Part shown: piece after piece, positions 12,086-23,627 of the stretch
How the letters are laid out: every line of letters starts with the position of its first letter
How positions within the stretch are numbered: position 1 is the first letter of the stretch
Source of the DNA: Costus lasius
Lineage: Eukaryota > Streptophyta > Magnoliopsida > Zingiberales > Costaceae
Reading direction: 5' to 3'
Assembly (NCBI GenBank): GCA_027563935.2
Contig: CM050450.1
Span: 33,839,439-33,903,438 of the forward strand
DNA length: 64,000 nt
Made by a program: the position numbers and the translations under genes
Notes under the pieces: generated by a model
What the model was told of the DNA's origin: nothing
The model's input: the letters and a program-made list of their open reading frames with translations, nothing else
Databases searched by the model: none

Positions 12086-12944
12086 CGGCCACAACCGGCC
12101 CCAGACAATTAAGCACAAAAGTCTTATCACAACATCCATATAAAATGCTAACTGGTAATGCGCCCCTGCTCTACACCTGTAAATATTGAGGGAGTGAGCT
12201 ACACAGCCCAGTGAGTGGATAGTCTCAAACGACCATCCATAACATACACTCAAAAATACATGCAGATTATTTTAAAAACATTTAACAGAATATCATGTCA
12301 ACATATAACAAAACTAAAGGACAGAACTCATATAAAACAATCAGGTGTAAACTGCTAAGACATCATTGTCACCAAAGAGTAACCAGGGTTCTAGAGCTAT
12401 ACTCTAAACCAACTAATGACTTAATTGACCTAGTTGTCCAGCATAATCAATAGTGACCATTATGGTCCAACCCGGCTTTGGCCTAAGCACTGGGAGAAGC
12501 CTGCAAATCACATGCAACATATATACATGGACAGTGTGTAGACTCAAGAGGTAATCCCCACCTGGTCAAGATGTGATACCTTGATCTACACCACCCCATA
12601 ATCACAAAAATCTAAGCGTCTAAGAGTGATGACATCAAGAGGTGGCCCCTGTCCGACCAAGACATGGCACTTTGCGCCTTATATCACTCGTTCTCCCAAA
12701 GGGTTCCTTAACTGGACAACACCAGACACATCTTATATCTTATTTCACAAAAGTGGACTCCTAAGTGTCAACTAAACTCTAGGATAGTCATTTTTATCAC
12801 AATAATCACATCAGGCAGGCTGAACAACAACCCCCTCACATATCACAATACAGGGCTGAAATCTCCAACCCTTAACATATCACATATAGACTATCCCCTT
12901 GAGTACACAGTTACACTTAGCCTTAGTCCTAACCATTCCATGAC

Positions 12945-13065
12945 CACAACACATAATATTCGAAAATCACATAACCACATAATATTCGAAAATCACATAA
13001 CCACATAATATTCAAAAATCACATAATCACATAATATTCAAAAATCACATAATCACATAATAGTG
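12945..13065. repeat. Tandem repeat, about 28-bp unit
   Basis: About four copies of cacataatattc(g/a)aaaatcacataa(c/t) in a row inside the solo LTR. Confidence 0.85.
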
Positions 13066-13411
13066 TAGTCCTTAGGTTTCATGCCGATTAGTTCAGTCTA
13101 ACCTTGCTATGTTATCACCCAAGTTTCTCAAACAAAGATACATGGCCATAAATATATAACCATAAATATATATCATGCTACACACATAAAGAAACATTCA
13201 TGGATTGCATTTAACAAGCATCCATAAAATTAAAACATGTATTCTTACAAACTACTTTACAAATTACTACATGTAACCCACGGTTTCTACAACATATTAT
13301 CTACCTAAATCTTAAACCTTAGTTAACAAGAATTTCAAGAATATCTACTTAAAATTTAAAACCATAATTAATAAGAGATTCATGCAAGCTACTTAAATTC
13401 CATGTAAGAAA

Positions 13412-13510
13412 TATCAAAATTTCGGTTTTCATAAGTAATATCAAGATTTCGGTTTTCATAAGTAATATCAAGATTTCGGTTTTCATAAGAATATCAAGAT
13501 TTCGGTTTTT
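13412..13510. repeat. Tandem repeat, about 27-bp unit
   Basis: Four copies of aatatcaagatttcggttttcataagt (first slightly changed, last truncated). The short minus-strand ORF across it (13349-13546) is an artefact of the repeat. Confidence 0.85.
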
Positions 13511-15641
13511 AACATGGTAAAGTTTCCAAGAAATCAAATGTATCATTTAACACAAACACAACCAAATTGATAGATCTAATAAGACACTCCACTCACCTCA
13601 ACCGAGAATACCAAGATGAAGATCTCTCCAAAATTTTCGTCTAAAGCCTTGAAGTGATCCTAGAAAGATGCCAACAATGGAAAAGAAACGCCTCCAAACA
13701 CCAAAGACGCCGGCCAAAAAGAAGAGGAAGAAGAAGATCGTCTCCAAGCCTCCAAGAATCGCCAACTCTTGCCCTAGCCGTCATCCAAGGTTTTCCTCAA
13801 GCCAAAAATCGCCAACTTTCCTTCCCTAACCCCAATTACCCACTTAAAATTTGGGTTTTTAAATTTTTAACCCGCTAACTAATTAATTCAAATCCATCTA
13901 ATTTAAGTGCAAACCCAATAACTAATTAATTCGAATTTTAAACCCAATAAGTGTAAACCCAAAGTTAACTAATTAATTTAACCCTTAACTAACAATTTAA
14001 CCATTCACTTAAACGAAAATCTAATAAGGATTAGCTTAACATCCAATAAGGTCTTTTAATTAATTACAAATTAACAACCAATAAATTTCTAATTAATTAA
14101 TTATAAATTAACAACCAACAAACTCTAATCAATTAATTACAAATTAACAATCAATAAGCCAGTTAATTAACATCCAATAAGCTAGTTAATTAACATCCAA
14201 TACTGCTTAACGTAATATCCACAGTCAATGATTTTATTTAAATCAAAAATAATACTTACCAGGACTTAAGATCCTTGGATCTTACAGAGCTTCTCTTCCT
14301 TGCGTGAAGATGATCCACACGAGAGCGAAGAGAGAAGGAGGTGAGAGGGCTTTCGAAAACGTGGGGTGCACTAAAGGAAAATTCGGCCACCACTTATGGT
14401 AAGAACCGAATTAGTAACTCCCTCCATAACTTCCCTTAAGTGATCGAAAAAAACCTCTTTGAATTGAACCATGCGTTCACAAGTGAACCGGTTCAATCTC
14501 AATTTGGTTCAAGCACCAAATCAAACCAGCCCTGGTTATAATCTTCTTTGAACCAAATGGCTCAAGATCTAACCACACATCACATTGAACCCCTGATCTT
14601 TACGATCAAGCTTCAATCCTCCGATCAAAGCTTACCGATCAAATGTCCTAATCAATCAAACATGATTAGACTAGATCTCACTTTTAATCAGAGCTTAAAT
14701 TCCTTTAAACTGAACTAGAAAAATTCCAGTCCATACGATCTGACATAAGTAAGCCATATCATCAAATTGTGCGACCCTAAGGGTTTCCTTCAATGTCGGT
14801 AACGATAACTTACATTATCACGACCAGAGAGAGGTATCTAGCAACACATCACTGTCTTCCAATATGAAGGAAAGAGTCTTCCAAGACTACTCCCAAACCA
14901 CAGCACAAGTGTGAATCTCATTCACTTGACATATATGTTTCCCTTTGCCACTGGATGTTCTCGTCGGACAAGCGTGTCAAGCCTGTGATTCCAACACGAT
15001 GAAAATGGTTAGATCAGATGAACATAGTCGTCTGGGTATGGCCATACACATTCTCAACCATTTCATCCATAGGGCCCCCTTTAGAACATCACTCTCCAAC
15101 CTGGAGAGGCAATCCTATATCTATCACAAGTACCCTAACGTGACTCATGCTCACTATCCAAGATAACCCTTAATCATTATCTTTCAAACGATATGGAACT
15201 ATCTCAAGATAATGCCAATCATCACTTAGAAACACAAGTGATCTCAAGTCAGAGGGAATATGCCACTTGCTTGCATACAAGGATTATTCACATTGTGACA
15301 AACAATTGAATATCCTGAGAAGGGTCAGTCCAGTACATCCAATGCACCTATGTGTCTAAATCTTATTCCATGCTCGAAGCATCCTATAAAATTAGAACAC
15401 ATATTAGTCTCAATCATACCAAGGCTGTCTCATGTTCACCAAGATATCTCGACTAAGGACAATACTGAATGTCAGCTAAACTAAACATCATTGAGACATT
15501 ACTCAGAAGTATACATATAACAGCAGACAATGTAACAATATGAATAACAACAATTGCCTTTAAAGACAAATATTTAGTTTATACATGATACTGACAATAA
15601 CCCAAGGCCTCAAACATTAGCCTTAAGGGCATACCCTAACA

Positions 15642-15981
15642 GGTTTGGTTCAGGTTTGGCAGGTAACCTTCCTAGGGGTCTGTATGAGGTGCTAGCCTGC
15701 TGTGCAATTTGTGACTCTAGCATTTTAATGTGAGCAACAATACCATCTATCCTAGAATTGATCTGTTTCAGACTCTCATTCACATCAGAACTGAGCTATT
15801 TCAGATTCTCATTCACCTCATCATTCTGTTTTTTCTAGAACCCCATAAATTGAGTAAACATCTCTTCTAAGCTGGGTTTCTAGGGTTGACTCTATTCTTG
15901 TGTTCTTTGTTGAAACCCCCTATGTTCATTCTGCTCACTAGCATAATTATTGCTTTTCCAGGACAAATTAGGGTGGTTCCT
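15642..15981 (-). pseudogene. Gag C-terminal linker of element A, decayed
   Basis: Between the copia B right end and the gag ORF. The minus strand reads in the gag frame as an Athila-type coiled region (SLKQINSRIDGIVAHIK followed by MLESQIAQQ), interrupted by several TAG stops. It would have joined gag to the ORF at 3704-2943 before copia B inserted. Confidence 0.5.
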
Positions 15982-17028
15982 CTATCCAAGGTTATAGGTA
16001 TTAGAGTAGGGGTCATTAAATCTACTTTGATTGTAACCCCCCAAAGCATTAACTTGTTCCTCACCCTGATCAACAATTATTTTGCACCCCTCAGCATTAT
16101 GTCCATTATTCCCATAAATCTCACAAGTAATAGAAGAAGAAATAGTATGAGTTTGCATTTTAAACGTATCAAAACGATTGCACAAAGATTCAACTTTCTC
16201 AGCTAGAGTGCGAAAATCATCACCATCATTCTTACCATGAGGAGGTCGATATATCACTCCTCTTTCTCTAGAATTTTGATCATTGTTCAAAGTCATCTCC
16301 TCAATCAGTTGATAGGCCTCCTCCAATGTCTTGCTCATGAAAGCTCCTCCTGCAGCAGCATCAACTGTGAGGCATGTATTACTGAGCAAAGCATAATAAA
16401 ATGTTTCAATTAAAACCCATCTCTCCAAGCCATGGTGAGGACACTTCCTTTGCAATTCATTGTAGCGCTCCCATGCTTCACTAAGAGATTCTCCTTCCTT
16501 CTGAGCAAATCCCGTGATCTGGTTTCTTAAATGAATCGTCTTACTGGGAGGGAAGTATTTCATCAGAAAAGCATTAGGCAGCTGCTCCCAAGTTGTGAAT
16601 GTTCCAGACGGTTGAGAGTGTAGCCAATCACATACTCGGTTCCTGAGAGTAAAAGGAAATAATCGCAATTTTAGTGCATCATCAGAAACTCCATTAATTT
16701 TAATTGTATCACACAATTCATGAAAAAGAGAAAGATGAATATTAGGATCCTCAAGTGGAGATCCTCCAAATTAATTTTGTTGAAGCATGGATACGAATGC
16801 TGGTTTGATCTCAAAATTATTCGCATCAATGGCCGGTCTGGTGACACTAGAGTGAATTCCCTGTGAATTAGGGGCAGCATAGTCGCGCAAAGATCTTCTC
16901 TCGGCCATAATCACTTCTTCTTCTTGTACCTCTGCAAATCTAAGCCTCCTGCGTAATCTAAGAGTTTTGTTAATTTCAGGGTCTAGAGGAACTAGAGGTC
17001 CTGATCTTAAATTTCTGCGCATACACAA
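15982..17028 (-). pseudogene. Gag of element A (Athila-like), two open segments
   Basis: Segment 17028-16771 gives the basic N-terminus (MCMRRNLRSGPLVPL ... MAERRSLRDYAAPN) and stops at a TAA where the reading continues in the same frame, consistent with a CAA-to-TAA change. Segment 16716-15982 holds the retrotransposon gag domain (RLFPFTLRNRVCDWLHSQP, NAFLMKYFPPSKT, SEAWERYNELQRKCPHHG, residues about 15-100) and a degenerate zinc knuckle CEIYGNNGHNAEGC in which the second Cys is Tyr. Gag would form particles and bind RNA. It lies just after the PBS, as expected. Confidence 0.82.
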
Positions 17029-17195
17029 GCAAACAGGTCAAATATTTCAAAATATGCAAAATAATAAGAAAAACCAGAATTAATCTAAGCATCAAAAATA
17101 GGAAAACAAAAATACCTAAAATAGTAAACAGAAACAAAAACAAAAAACCTAGTCTAGAAATACTCTCAATATCTTCAATATTGACAAAACCAAGG

Positions 17196-17213
17196 TCCCC
17201 GGCAACGGTGCCA
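17196..17213 (-). other. Element A primer-binding site (tRNA-Asp)
   Basis: Plus strand tccccggcaacggtgcca equals the plant tRNA-Asp(GTC) 3' end with one mismatch; six bases from the LTR. This is the Athila-type primer. Confidence 0.9.
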
Positions 17214-17219
17214 AAAACT

Positions 17220-19135
17220 TGTTGTGATCCGCAAGTGCACGGATACTCGAAGTAATAAAATAGATATCGAACCACAGAGACCTTGTTGCCAAGTACTGAA
17301 TAATCAATTTCTCTTTAGCTAGGCAATCAGAAAATAGTGAATCAGACTATCGAAAATAACACGGAGAAAATATCAGAGAAGAAATCGGGACTAGGGGTTC
17401 ATCTACTTTAATTTCTAATGGCTAGATTAAGATAAGTGTTTGTCAATCTAATTTTATCATGATAAAGGTATAGTTTACTTCATAAATAAATTATCTCACT
17501 CTCGCGCAAACAATCGTACAAAGAACTGATCTTCACTCTCGTGCAAGATCTATTCAATGCTGAAAATAAGTAAACCATCAACTAAGAACTCAAGGATCAC
17601 TCTCGTGCATCCGAATTCTAAGTTGATAACCTCAAGTGGAAACACAAGATCACTCTCGTGCATCAGAGTCTCAACACAAGTTTTGCTCAAGCTTTTCTGA
17701 CGATCAAAAATTTAATCTCTTACAATTTCTAATCAAGTCTAAAATATTAACTCAATCCAAAGAATCATAAAATCAGCAAGGCATTAAAACTCTCTAAAAA
17801 TTAGAATTCGAAGAACAACCTAATCTCTTACGATAGTTCCAAACTCGATAATTCCTAGGGTTCCGAATTTCACAATCAACTTCTCAGTCTATTTCACAAA
17901 ATTCTAAAAACATGCTAATATTAAGATACAAAGGAGAATTAAAGAACAATCAATCACAAAAGTAAAATTATCACAATAAAATTAGTTTCACAAAATTAAG
18001 GTTTTCTAGTCATTAAGAAACAAAGAGATTACACCCCCATGTCCCAGAGAAAGATTAAGCTACCATGATGAAGGAGTTACAATAAAACATGTTTCAGTGT
18101 GATGAGAAATCGAAAAAGGGAAGAAATTACAGAACATAGTGCTATAAACGCAGTGAATAGTGGCGTCACCCACTATTTTGTTGATTTCTCCCTCGATCAG
18201 ACTCCAAACGCTCTCAAACTTCATCTGTGTATTCTCCTTCACCAAGCGAAGCTTTCTATCAAAAATCGCGGCCAGAGGTGGTATGTAGGTTGAGAACCGA
18301 CGAACCCTAGTGCAGCCGCTCTTCTCTCAAATTCGCCATGGATGGTCGATAAAAATTGTTCCTTTTGCTTTGCGTGTCTTCTCCGCTTTAACATGAGTTT
18401 GTCGCCTCTTTTGGATCTCAATTTGGAGGTATGGATCAAAAGATATGGTCCACACAAGAATCGGGCGGAAAAATCAGAAATCTGGGTTTAAAAATATGGT
18501 ACCGTATCCTGATTATGGTAGTGCCGTATTTCCTTCTGTGAGTTCTGGGTAGAAAACACGGTACCATAATAATTTCGTCCAAATATACGGTGGTGCCGTA
18601 TTCTTGCCAAAACTTTCTGGTCAGAATTGTTACAAGATACGGTACTATGTACTTTCATACGGCAGTGTTGTATCTTGCCTAAGTTCTCGGGTCGAGATTT
18701 GATAGAAAATACGGTGTCGTGAGAATCTTTCCCAGAAATATGGTAGTGTCATATTCTTGCTGAAACTTTCTAGTTGAAATTGCTGAAAAATACGGTACCG
18801 TGTAATTTCATACGGCGGTGTCGTATCTTACCCAAACCTTCTGGTGATCATCCGCTGAGAAATACGGTAGTGCCATATTTTTGCTAGAAGGACCATTTTG
18901 ACTTTAAATTTGATGGGTAGACTCCTCTTGATGGTTAGAACTCATTCATGCATTGAGATTGCTTGAAAACAGTTGATAATGATGCCTTTTTGCCTGAAAT
19001 TGATCAAAAACCAAAGATGGTGTAGATTCCGAAGCTTTTGGCAAAATAAGGTATAAAAACAAAGCAAGAGAGTAAGATTATGGTCAAAAGACTACCAAAT
19101 AAGTATGAAAAACACTATGAAATTTAGAGTCATCA
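17220..19135 (-). repeat. Element A 5' LTR
   Basis: 1916 bp, minus strand TGATGACTC...GGATCACAACA. U5 near 17450-17680 contains repeated 'cactctcg(t/c)gcaa/t' segments. The U3 palindrome array is at 18488-18880. Short ORFs inside are shadows. Confidence 0.9.
18488..18880. repeat. U3 palindrome array of element A (5' LTR copy)
   Basis: Same paired palindromes as 1-332, with additional units at the R side (atggtaccgtat/atggtagtgccgtat near 18497; acggtaccat/acggtggtgccgta near 18558). The last unit lacks about 27 bp relative to the other LTR, removing half of a palindrome pair. Confidence 0.75.
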
Positions 19136-19215
19136 CCCCTCAAGTTTCGACATTAGTCCAACTCGTCCTCCTAGAGGACAGATTGCAGTTGTAATTTGCT
19201 ATTGTTCGTAGACAT
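19136..19215 (-). pseudogene. Start of copia G gag, cut by element A
   Basis: Minus-strand ATG at 19215 opens MSTNNSKLQLQSVL then a TAG, followed by recognisable copia gag reading (ED-E-L--...NL-) up to the LTR of element A at 19135. The remaining gag-pol should lie left of the window on the other side of element A. A small gag fragment recognised from its resemblance to copia gag N-termini and from its position after a copia leader. Confidence 0.55.
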
Positions 19216-20247
19216 GATGATCTACAACAAAAGATATGCAGATTAGTACTATATTTCAATCATTTAATCTAGACTTGAAATAAATAATTATTTCTCACTA
19301 TTTTATCAAATTGATAACCCTAAAATGTCAATCTAGGAAACCATAGAATTTTCAAAGTGAGATGAGATCCTTGTTCCGCACACGGTCTCGCGTTCCACGA
19401 GGGTAGGATGTACTGCACAAGGTGACGCATGTATCCCAAGGTGGGCACGCCGACCAATTGCAATTGGGCAATTCCCCTTCAAAAGACAGTTCAGGCACTT
19501 CGTGTCTAATGAGGGCTAGATACAATATAAAACCCTAACCTCTTGAGGTGGCTTCTAGAATCATTCCTCATGTGGTCAATCCACATATGAAAATTTCAGT
19601 CAAGTTTAACCTGACCGTTATGCCCAGGACCAACAATTTCCTTGCGAAAGGCATGCCCAGATTTTTAACCGGACAGGAGAAATTATTGTCACCGCACGTC
19701 TCCTAAAGATAAATGAGTGTGTCCCACAAGGGTGGAAAACAGTATACAATACCATTGATCGATAGTTTGACGAGGGCTATGCGTCAGAAGGCAATGACGG
19801 GACTTGATATGATTTCAAGAGGGTTTGTGTGGTTTCATACCACATTAGTTTTATATTATGTCTAACAATACAGGCATGCATCCTATAGTGATAACATAAA
19901 ATAAAACAAGCATAGCATGATATCAAAAGTAGTAAACTATGATATTGTTATAGCCCAGACTCAAGAAACAAGCCCCTATACTTAGACTCTACACCTAGCA
20001 ACTCCAAAGCCCTAAGCATCCAGCCCATGCTATCAAGCTGTCATTTCTATTCTGAGTGCTTTTGGGTCCTGCTCCAACCCTAGGTGTATCGCCTAGGTCC
20101 CATGGTCCACCTATGTCAGCTCGCAAACCGTAGGCTCCTCCTAGGGTTCGGCCAACACTCTTTCCTCTCTATGCTAGAACTCAAACCTTAGGCTCCTCCT
20201 AGAAACTCATAGATCAGCCCCTTAGAAACCTTAGAAACCTTTAGATG

Positions 20248-21129
20248 TGTTGGGAAACCCCAGGGATTTTAAAATTTTACATACATACACAGTAGAAGCA
20301 ATCCCCAAAATAGGCCGGTCCCAAAAATCTAGAAGATCGAGTCATGCGAGGGAGTCGACACAGCGAATAAGAGATGATACCTTAGAGCAACGTAAGGGAA
20401 GCGATGTAGGCGCCCAAGTGTGTGCCCTCTATAGTCTCACACATATCCGATGCTCGAGTTGTCTTCTTCCACACCTGGTGCTAGCCTCGGGAATAAGATC
20501 CATGCCTTGGGAGATCTCTTCAAGCACCTGCACTACCCACAAGAAGGATGCACGGAGAGGAGAGGGAAGGAGGAAGATGCAGCAAAGCTCTGTTCTCCTT
20601 AAGCACTTGCGCCACCCACAAGAAGGATGCGCCAAGAAGAGAGGGAAAGAGGAAGATGCCGCAAAGCTCACCACCAATCTTTTTTGCTTTAGAATGAAGT
20701 GACCTTCTTCTCTCTATCCTCTCTACACTTTAATAGAAATCATGGTGCCTTTTCAAATTCTGAATTAAATTCCCATTATGGCAAAATTAAACTCTCATTA
20801 TGGCTGAATTAAATTCCCATTATGGCGGTTAATGACATGTCTCTACCACTGATATAACCATATGTCTGCTTTAGCACCTTGTGCCTAACTAGTTCATATA
20901 TTAGTCTCACATATATCAGAGCTGTCCCTTATCCACTCAGGTACTTGACTAAGGATATAAGTTTGAGCACAAATACAATCTGTCTCTAGGGACATTATCA
21001 TGCAAGTACATAATCACAAATGTAAACATAGCTTAATAACGACAATGCCAGAATGATATATACAAAATATCAATGTCAAGTAGTATAAAAGGTAGATTAA
21101 CAACAGGTCCAAGGGCATAAACACTAACA
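20248..21129 (-). mobile_element. Solo copia LTR
   Basis: 882 bp, minus strand TGTTAGTGTTTATGCCC...GTTTCCCAACA, with exact TSD agatg (20243-20247 and 21130-21134). No adjacent PBS or PPT. It belongs to the same family as the LTR copies at 23628 and 24970. It contains an internal duplicated segment of about 75 bp (ccacaagaaggatgc, near 20536 and 20618). The ORFs at 20247-20702 come from this repeat. Confidence 0.85.
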
Positions 21130-22330
21130 AGATGCACATCTAGGAAGCCCGAGAAGCCATCAAAGTTTTGACCAAGCTATAGATTGCGCAAACCCTTCTC
21201 AACAGCCCCCAATCCTCCAAATGCGCCACTAGGGAAAACCGTAGAAGCCACCAAGGATTCGGCCATGAGAATGTTGCCTTATCATGGCTAGATGTGCCAA
21301 GGAGAAGGCTGCGATGTAGTTCTTTGTCTTCCCTAATCTTCGATTTTAAATTTACAATACAAGAAAGAAAATAGGGTGGCACGCAGGCCTCACAATAATA
21401 CATCCTAGGCATGCATTAAGGGCTTGTCTATAACCATACTATATGGATATAAAAAACACCTAAACATGCTTTTCTATATGCAATGAAAAACTAACAAAAA
21501 TCAGATTTTTAGTTTTTCATTAGAAAGCATGTTTGTCAAAACTCAGCAACTCATAGTAAATTCTAGATTTTCATTTCTCTTAGGAGTCTACAAGTGGCCA
21601 TATATACCCCTTTTAATGTTGCCACTTGCTATCCCTAACTTGTAAGGATTAGGACAATCACCTAATCCATGCCCCAAATAATCCATACAAGTCTCACACC
21701 ATAGGTCTATCCTATGAGTGTGATGATGCAACGGGGTTATAGGTTGGATGTCCTTAGGTCCGTACTCTAGGGTGGTGAAGACGATGATGCAGAAATTATG
21801 AGAGGGTCTTGAGATGAGGGAATAAGAAAGTGCAACGGATAGAAAACCCGAGAAAACTATTGAAAACGTTATGTCAAGATGCAACTTGAGTAATACCGGT
21901 GAGTCGGGGAAAATGACACAACTACAAATGTAAAGTACTCACCTCACTCGTAGAGCCTATTTTTCCAAGCAAGCAAGCACGCATGGTCTCCCTTCACAAT
22001 GCCGTGAAGGATTGCGCTCCGCTCGTCCTGGATGCCAAGTAAGGACAAATGGTGGTAGCGTCGTTGTCGATGAAGAAGGAAATGTAGCAATCACAAACAA
22101 CACTCGAATTGAAGAGAAAGGCGGTGGGGATGAGTTGGTGTCACCCTGGCTCTTTTGAATGAATTGTAAAGTGCAGGAATTGGAACAAAGGTGGCTATAG
22201 GAGCAGTCGAATCTCACTAGGCATGACTACAACTCACTCTCATAGCTCCCTCGGAGTTAAGTTGGACCTAGCCTTCGCGTGGGGAAGCGGCTACTACAAC
22301 AAGAACTAAAGAGAATGCTAGCAGCCCACC

Positions 22331-22341
22331 CTCTTTTATAG
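22331..22341 (-). promoter_or_regulatory. TATA box of the solo LTR
   Basis: Minus strand CTATAAAAGAG, a strong plant TATA consensus, downstream of the palindrome array in U3. Confidence 0.5.
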
Positions 22342-22848
22342 ATAAAGAGGGCAAGACTTCACACCAAAGACAAGGGGGAAGGGTTGTTGGGAAAGCCAAC
22401 TACCCTCTTACACAGCAAAAGCACAAGAGAATAAAATCCTAACTAGAATAAAGTAGTAGATACCAACTAATGTGGCTGGAATCTTTAGGAGGCTAGCGCA
22501 TGGATTGAGACCTTGGGCCATTGATCGCACCGTTGTGGCACTCTACACCATCTCCGAGCAGGCCATGATAAAGCAACAAAACCTACTAATGGTGGATTGG
22601 TTCTGCACAGTACTGGCCGACTCTCGGGCTTGTTGGGAAACTGGTGAAATTTGTGAAATTCATTGCTCGAGTCATTTCTCGAGTCTTGAGTGGGCCTTGT
22701 TGGGGAACTTGTGAAATTCATTGGACGAATAGGCTCCGTTGAGGCGGATGACGGGCTAACAATCCCAACTATTGGGTCTAGAGCATGAGAGCTAGGTCGG
22801 GAACACTTCCCCATGAACAGCACCTGCATTTCTGGTCTTTCACGAGAT

Positions 22849-23290
22849 TCACGGCCGTGGCCGTGAGTCCATCACGGCTTGTGAATACTAGTTGAGCTAA
22901 ATTTGCTCAAGTTTGGCTAGGCGACGAGACTTTCACGACTGGGTCATGGCCCGTGAGTGTCATCTGGGCAGATTTTGCCGACTGCCTAGAATGCGCTGAG
23001 ACTTTCACGGCCGAGACCGTGAATCCATCACGGCCCATGAAGGTTGGCCGGGTAGAATTTGCCTTCTGGTCGTAAGGCCCCGAGACTTTTATGGTTGGAT
23101 CATGGCCCGTGAGTTTCGGCTGGAGAAAACTAGCGGTCGGCTGCTTGGTTGCCGAGAGATTCACAGCTGTGGCCGTGAGTCTATCACGGCCCGTGAATAG
23201 AAGCAGTGGGGAGTCTGCAGTCTGGATTATAGGCACAGAAGCTTTCACGGCCATGGTCGTGAGTCCATCATGGCCCGTGAGTTTTTGCGT
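22849..23290. repeat. Palindrome array with alternating 72/83-bp spacing
   Basis: Six units start near 22849, 22932, 23004, 23088, 23160 and 23243 (spacing 83, 72, 84, 72, 83), suggesting a higher-order unit of about 155 bp. The units resemble ttcacggccgtggccgtgag followed by atcacggcccgtga. A 176-residue minus-strand ORF runs through it, with LTGHD-type repeats that simply translate the palindromes. Confidence 0.8.
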
Positions 23291-23614
23291 AGGTGGGATT
23301 TTGAGCTCTTTTAGGGCCAAAAATTTGGAGGTATCTTCCTCAAGTCCTGGGGAGTCTTCCCAGGTGTCTTCCAGGGGTACGTGGGCGTGTGTACCCTTGT
23401 AAATGACTCCGTCATGTGAGACGAAATTAATTCTCACACATAGGGTCTAGCCCATATGTGCAAAAAAGGAAAATCATAGAATAAACATGTGATATGAGAA
23501 AAGACAAACCTACTATTTTTCTACACATAAAACCATGACATATCAATTTTTTAAAAGAAATTATGACAATGGCACATGCTAGAAAAATCATACACCACAT
23601 GTATCTCATAAGTA

Positions 23615-23626
23615 GTTCTAATTCCA
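23615..23626 (-). other. Degenerate copia G primer-binding site
   Basis: Minus strand TGGAATTAGAAC, 9 of 12 matches to TGGTATCAGAGC, one base from the LTR exactly as in copia B. Confidence 0.5.
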
Positions 23627-23627
23627 C

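Larger units (their letters stand above)
11540..14286 (-). mobile_element. Solo LTR nested in copia B 5' LTR
   Basis: 2747-bp insertion with exact 5-bp TSD gagct (11535-11539 and 14287-14291). Minus strand runs TGTAAGATCC...GGGATGTGACA, so it has LTR-type ends. No PBS, PPT or coding domain; best read as a solo LTR left by LTR-LTR recombination, probably Ty3-type (inferred). It is rich in internal tandem repeats, listed separately. It is the youngest layer in this stack. Confidence 0.85.
3865..15641 (-). mobile_element. Copia element B, full-length, inserted in element A
   Basis: Complete Ty1/copia element: 3' LTR 3865-5466, PPT 5467-5481, RT-RNase H, integrase, protease, gag, long leader, PBS 11218-11229, 5' LTR 11231-15641. 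TSD ggttt at 3860-3864 and 15642-15646 proves the boundaries. Gag and RT sequence suggests a Tork/Angela-type lineage (tentative). By eye the LTRs differ by roughly a dozen substitutions plus one 57-bp indel, so the insertion is fairly recent. The coding region is broken by a frameshift near 8280 and by stops near 7740 and 7460 and between IN and RT. Confidence 0.93.
11231..15641 (-). repeat. Copia B 5' LTR, split by a nested solo LTR
   Basis: LTR sequence occupies 11231-11539 and 14292-15641, about 1.66 kb without the insertion. Termini are TGTTAGGG...CTTTCA on the minus strand. Confidence 0.92.
1..19135 (-). mobile_element. Element A: non-autonomous Athila-like Ty3 retrotransposon (TR-GAG type)
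   Basis: Reading the minus strand: 5' LTR (17220-19135), tRNA-Asp PBS, gag, protease-like ORF, 3' UTR, then a 3' LTR cut by the window start (1-572). Without copia B the internal region is about 4.9 kb. After the protease it goes straight to the 3' UTR: there is no reverse transcriptase, RNase H or integrase anywhere. A gag-bearing, pol-less LTR element matches the TR-GAG class; Athila affinity comes from the tRNA-Asp PBS, the gag and the DLG-type protease. Both ORFs carry stops. It is inserted in the gag of copia G, and copia B is inserted in it. Its left TSD lies outside the window. Confidence 0.8.
21557..23438 (-). mobile_element. Solo LTR, Athila-like, with palindrome array
   Basis: 1882 bp flanked by catag at 21552-21556 and 23439-23443. 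The minus strand starts TGTGAGAATT; the other end reads TA where CA is expected (one mutation). A clean TATA box (CTATAAAAGAG, minus strand, 22331-22341) separates a U3 of about 1.1 kb from R-U5, and length and layout match the LTR of element A (1.9 kb). The palindrome array sits in U3. TSD and mutated end make the boundaries likely but not certain. Overlapping ORFs on both strands (for example 22907-23437) come from the array. Confidence 0.55.
19216..23627 (-). mobile_element. Copia G leader with two nested insertions
   Basis: Leader sequence related to that of copia B (shared 'gcgtcagaaggcaat' and flanking blocks) runs from the gag start to the PBS at 23615. It is split by a copia-type solo LTR (20248-21129) and by an Athila-type solo LTR (21557-23438). 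No gene. An imperfect inverted repeat with arms around 21462-21500 and 21505-21536 (aaacatgctttt...aaagcatgttt) lies in it. Confidence 0.6.

Noticed and set aside
22907..23437. 176-residue repetitive ORF on the minus strand, with an overlapping plus-strand ORF
   Set aside because: Its repeats are translations of the palindromic DNA array; open on both strands because of composition; no family resemblance.
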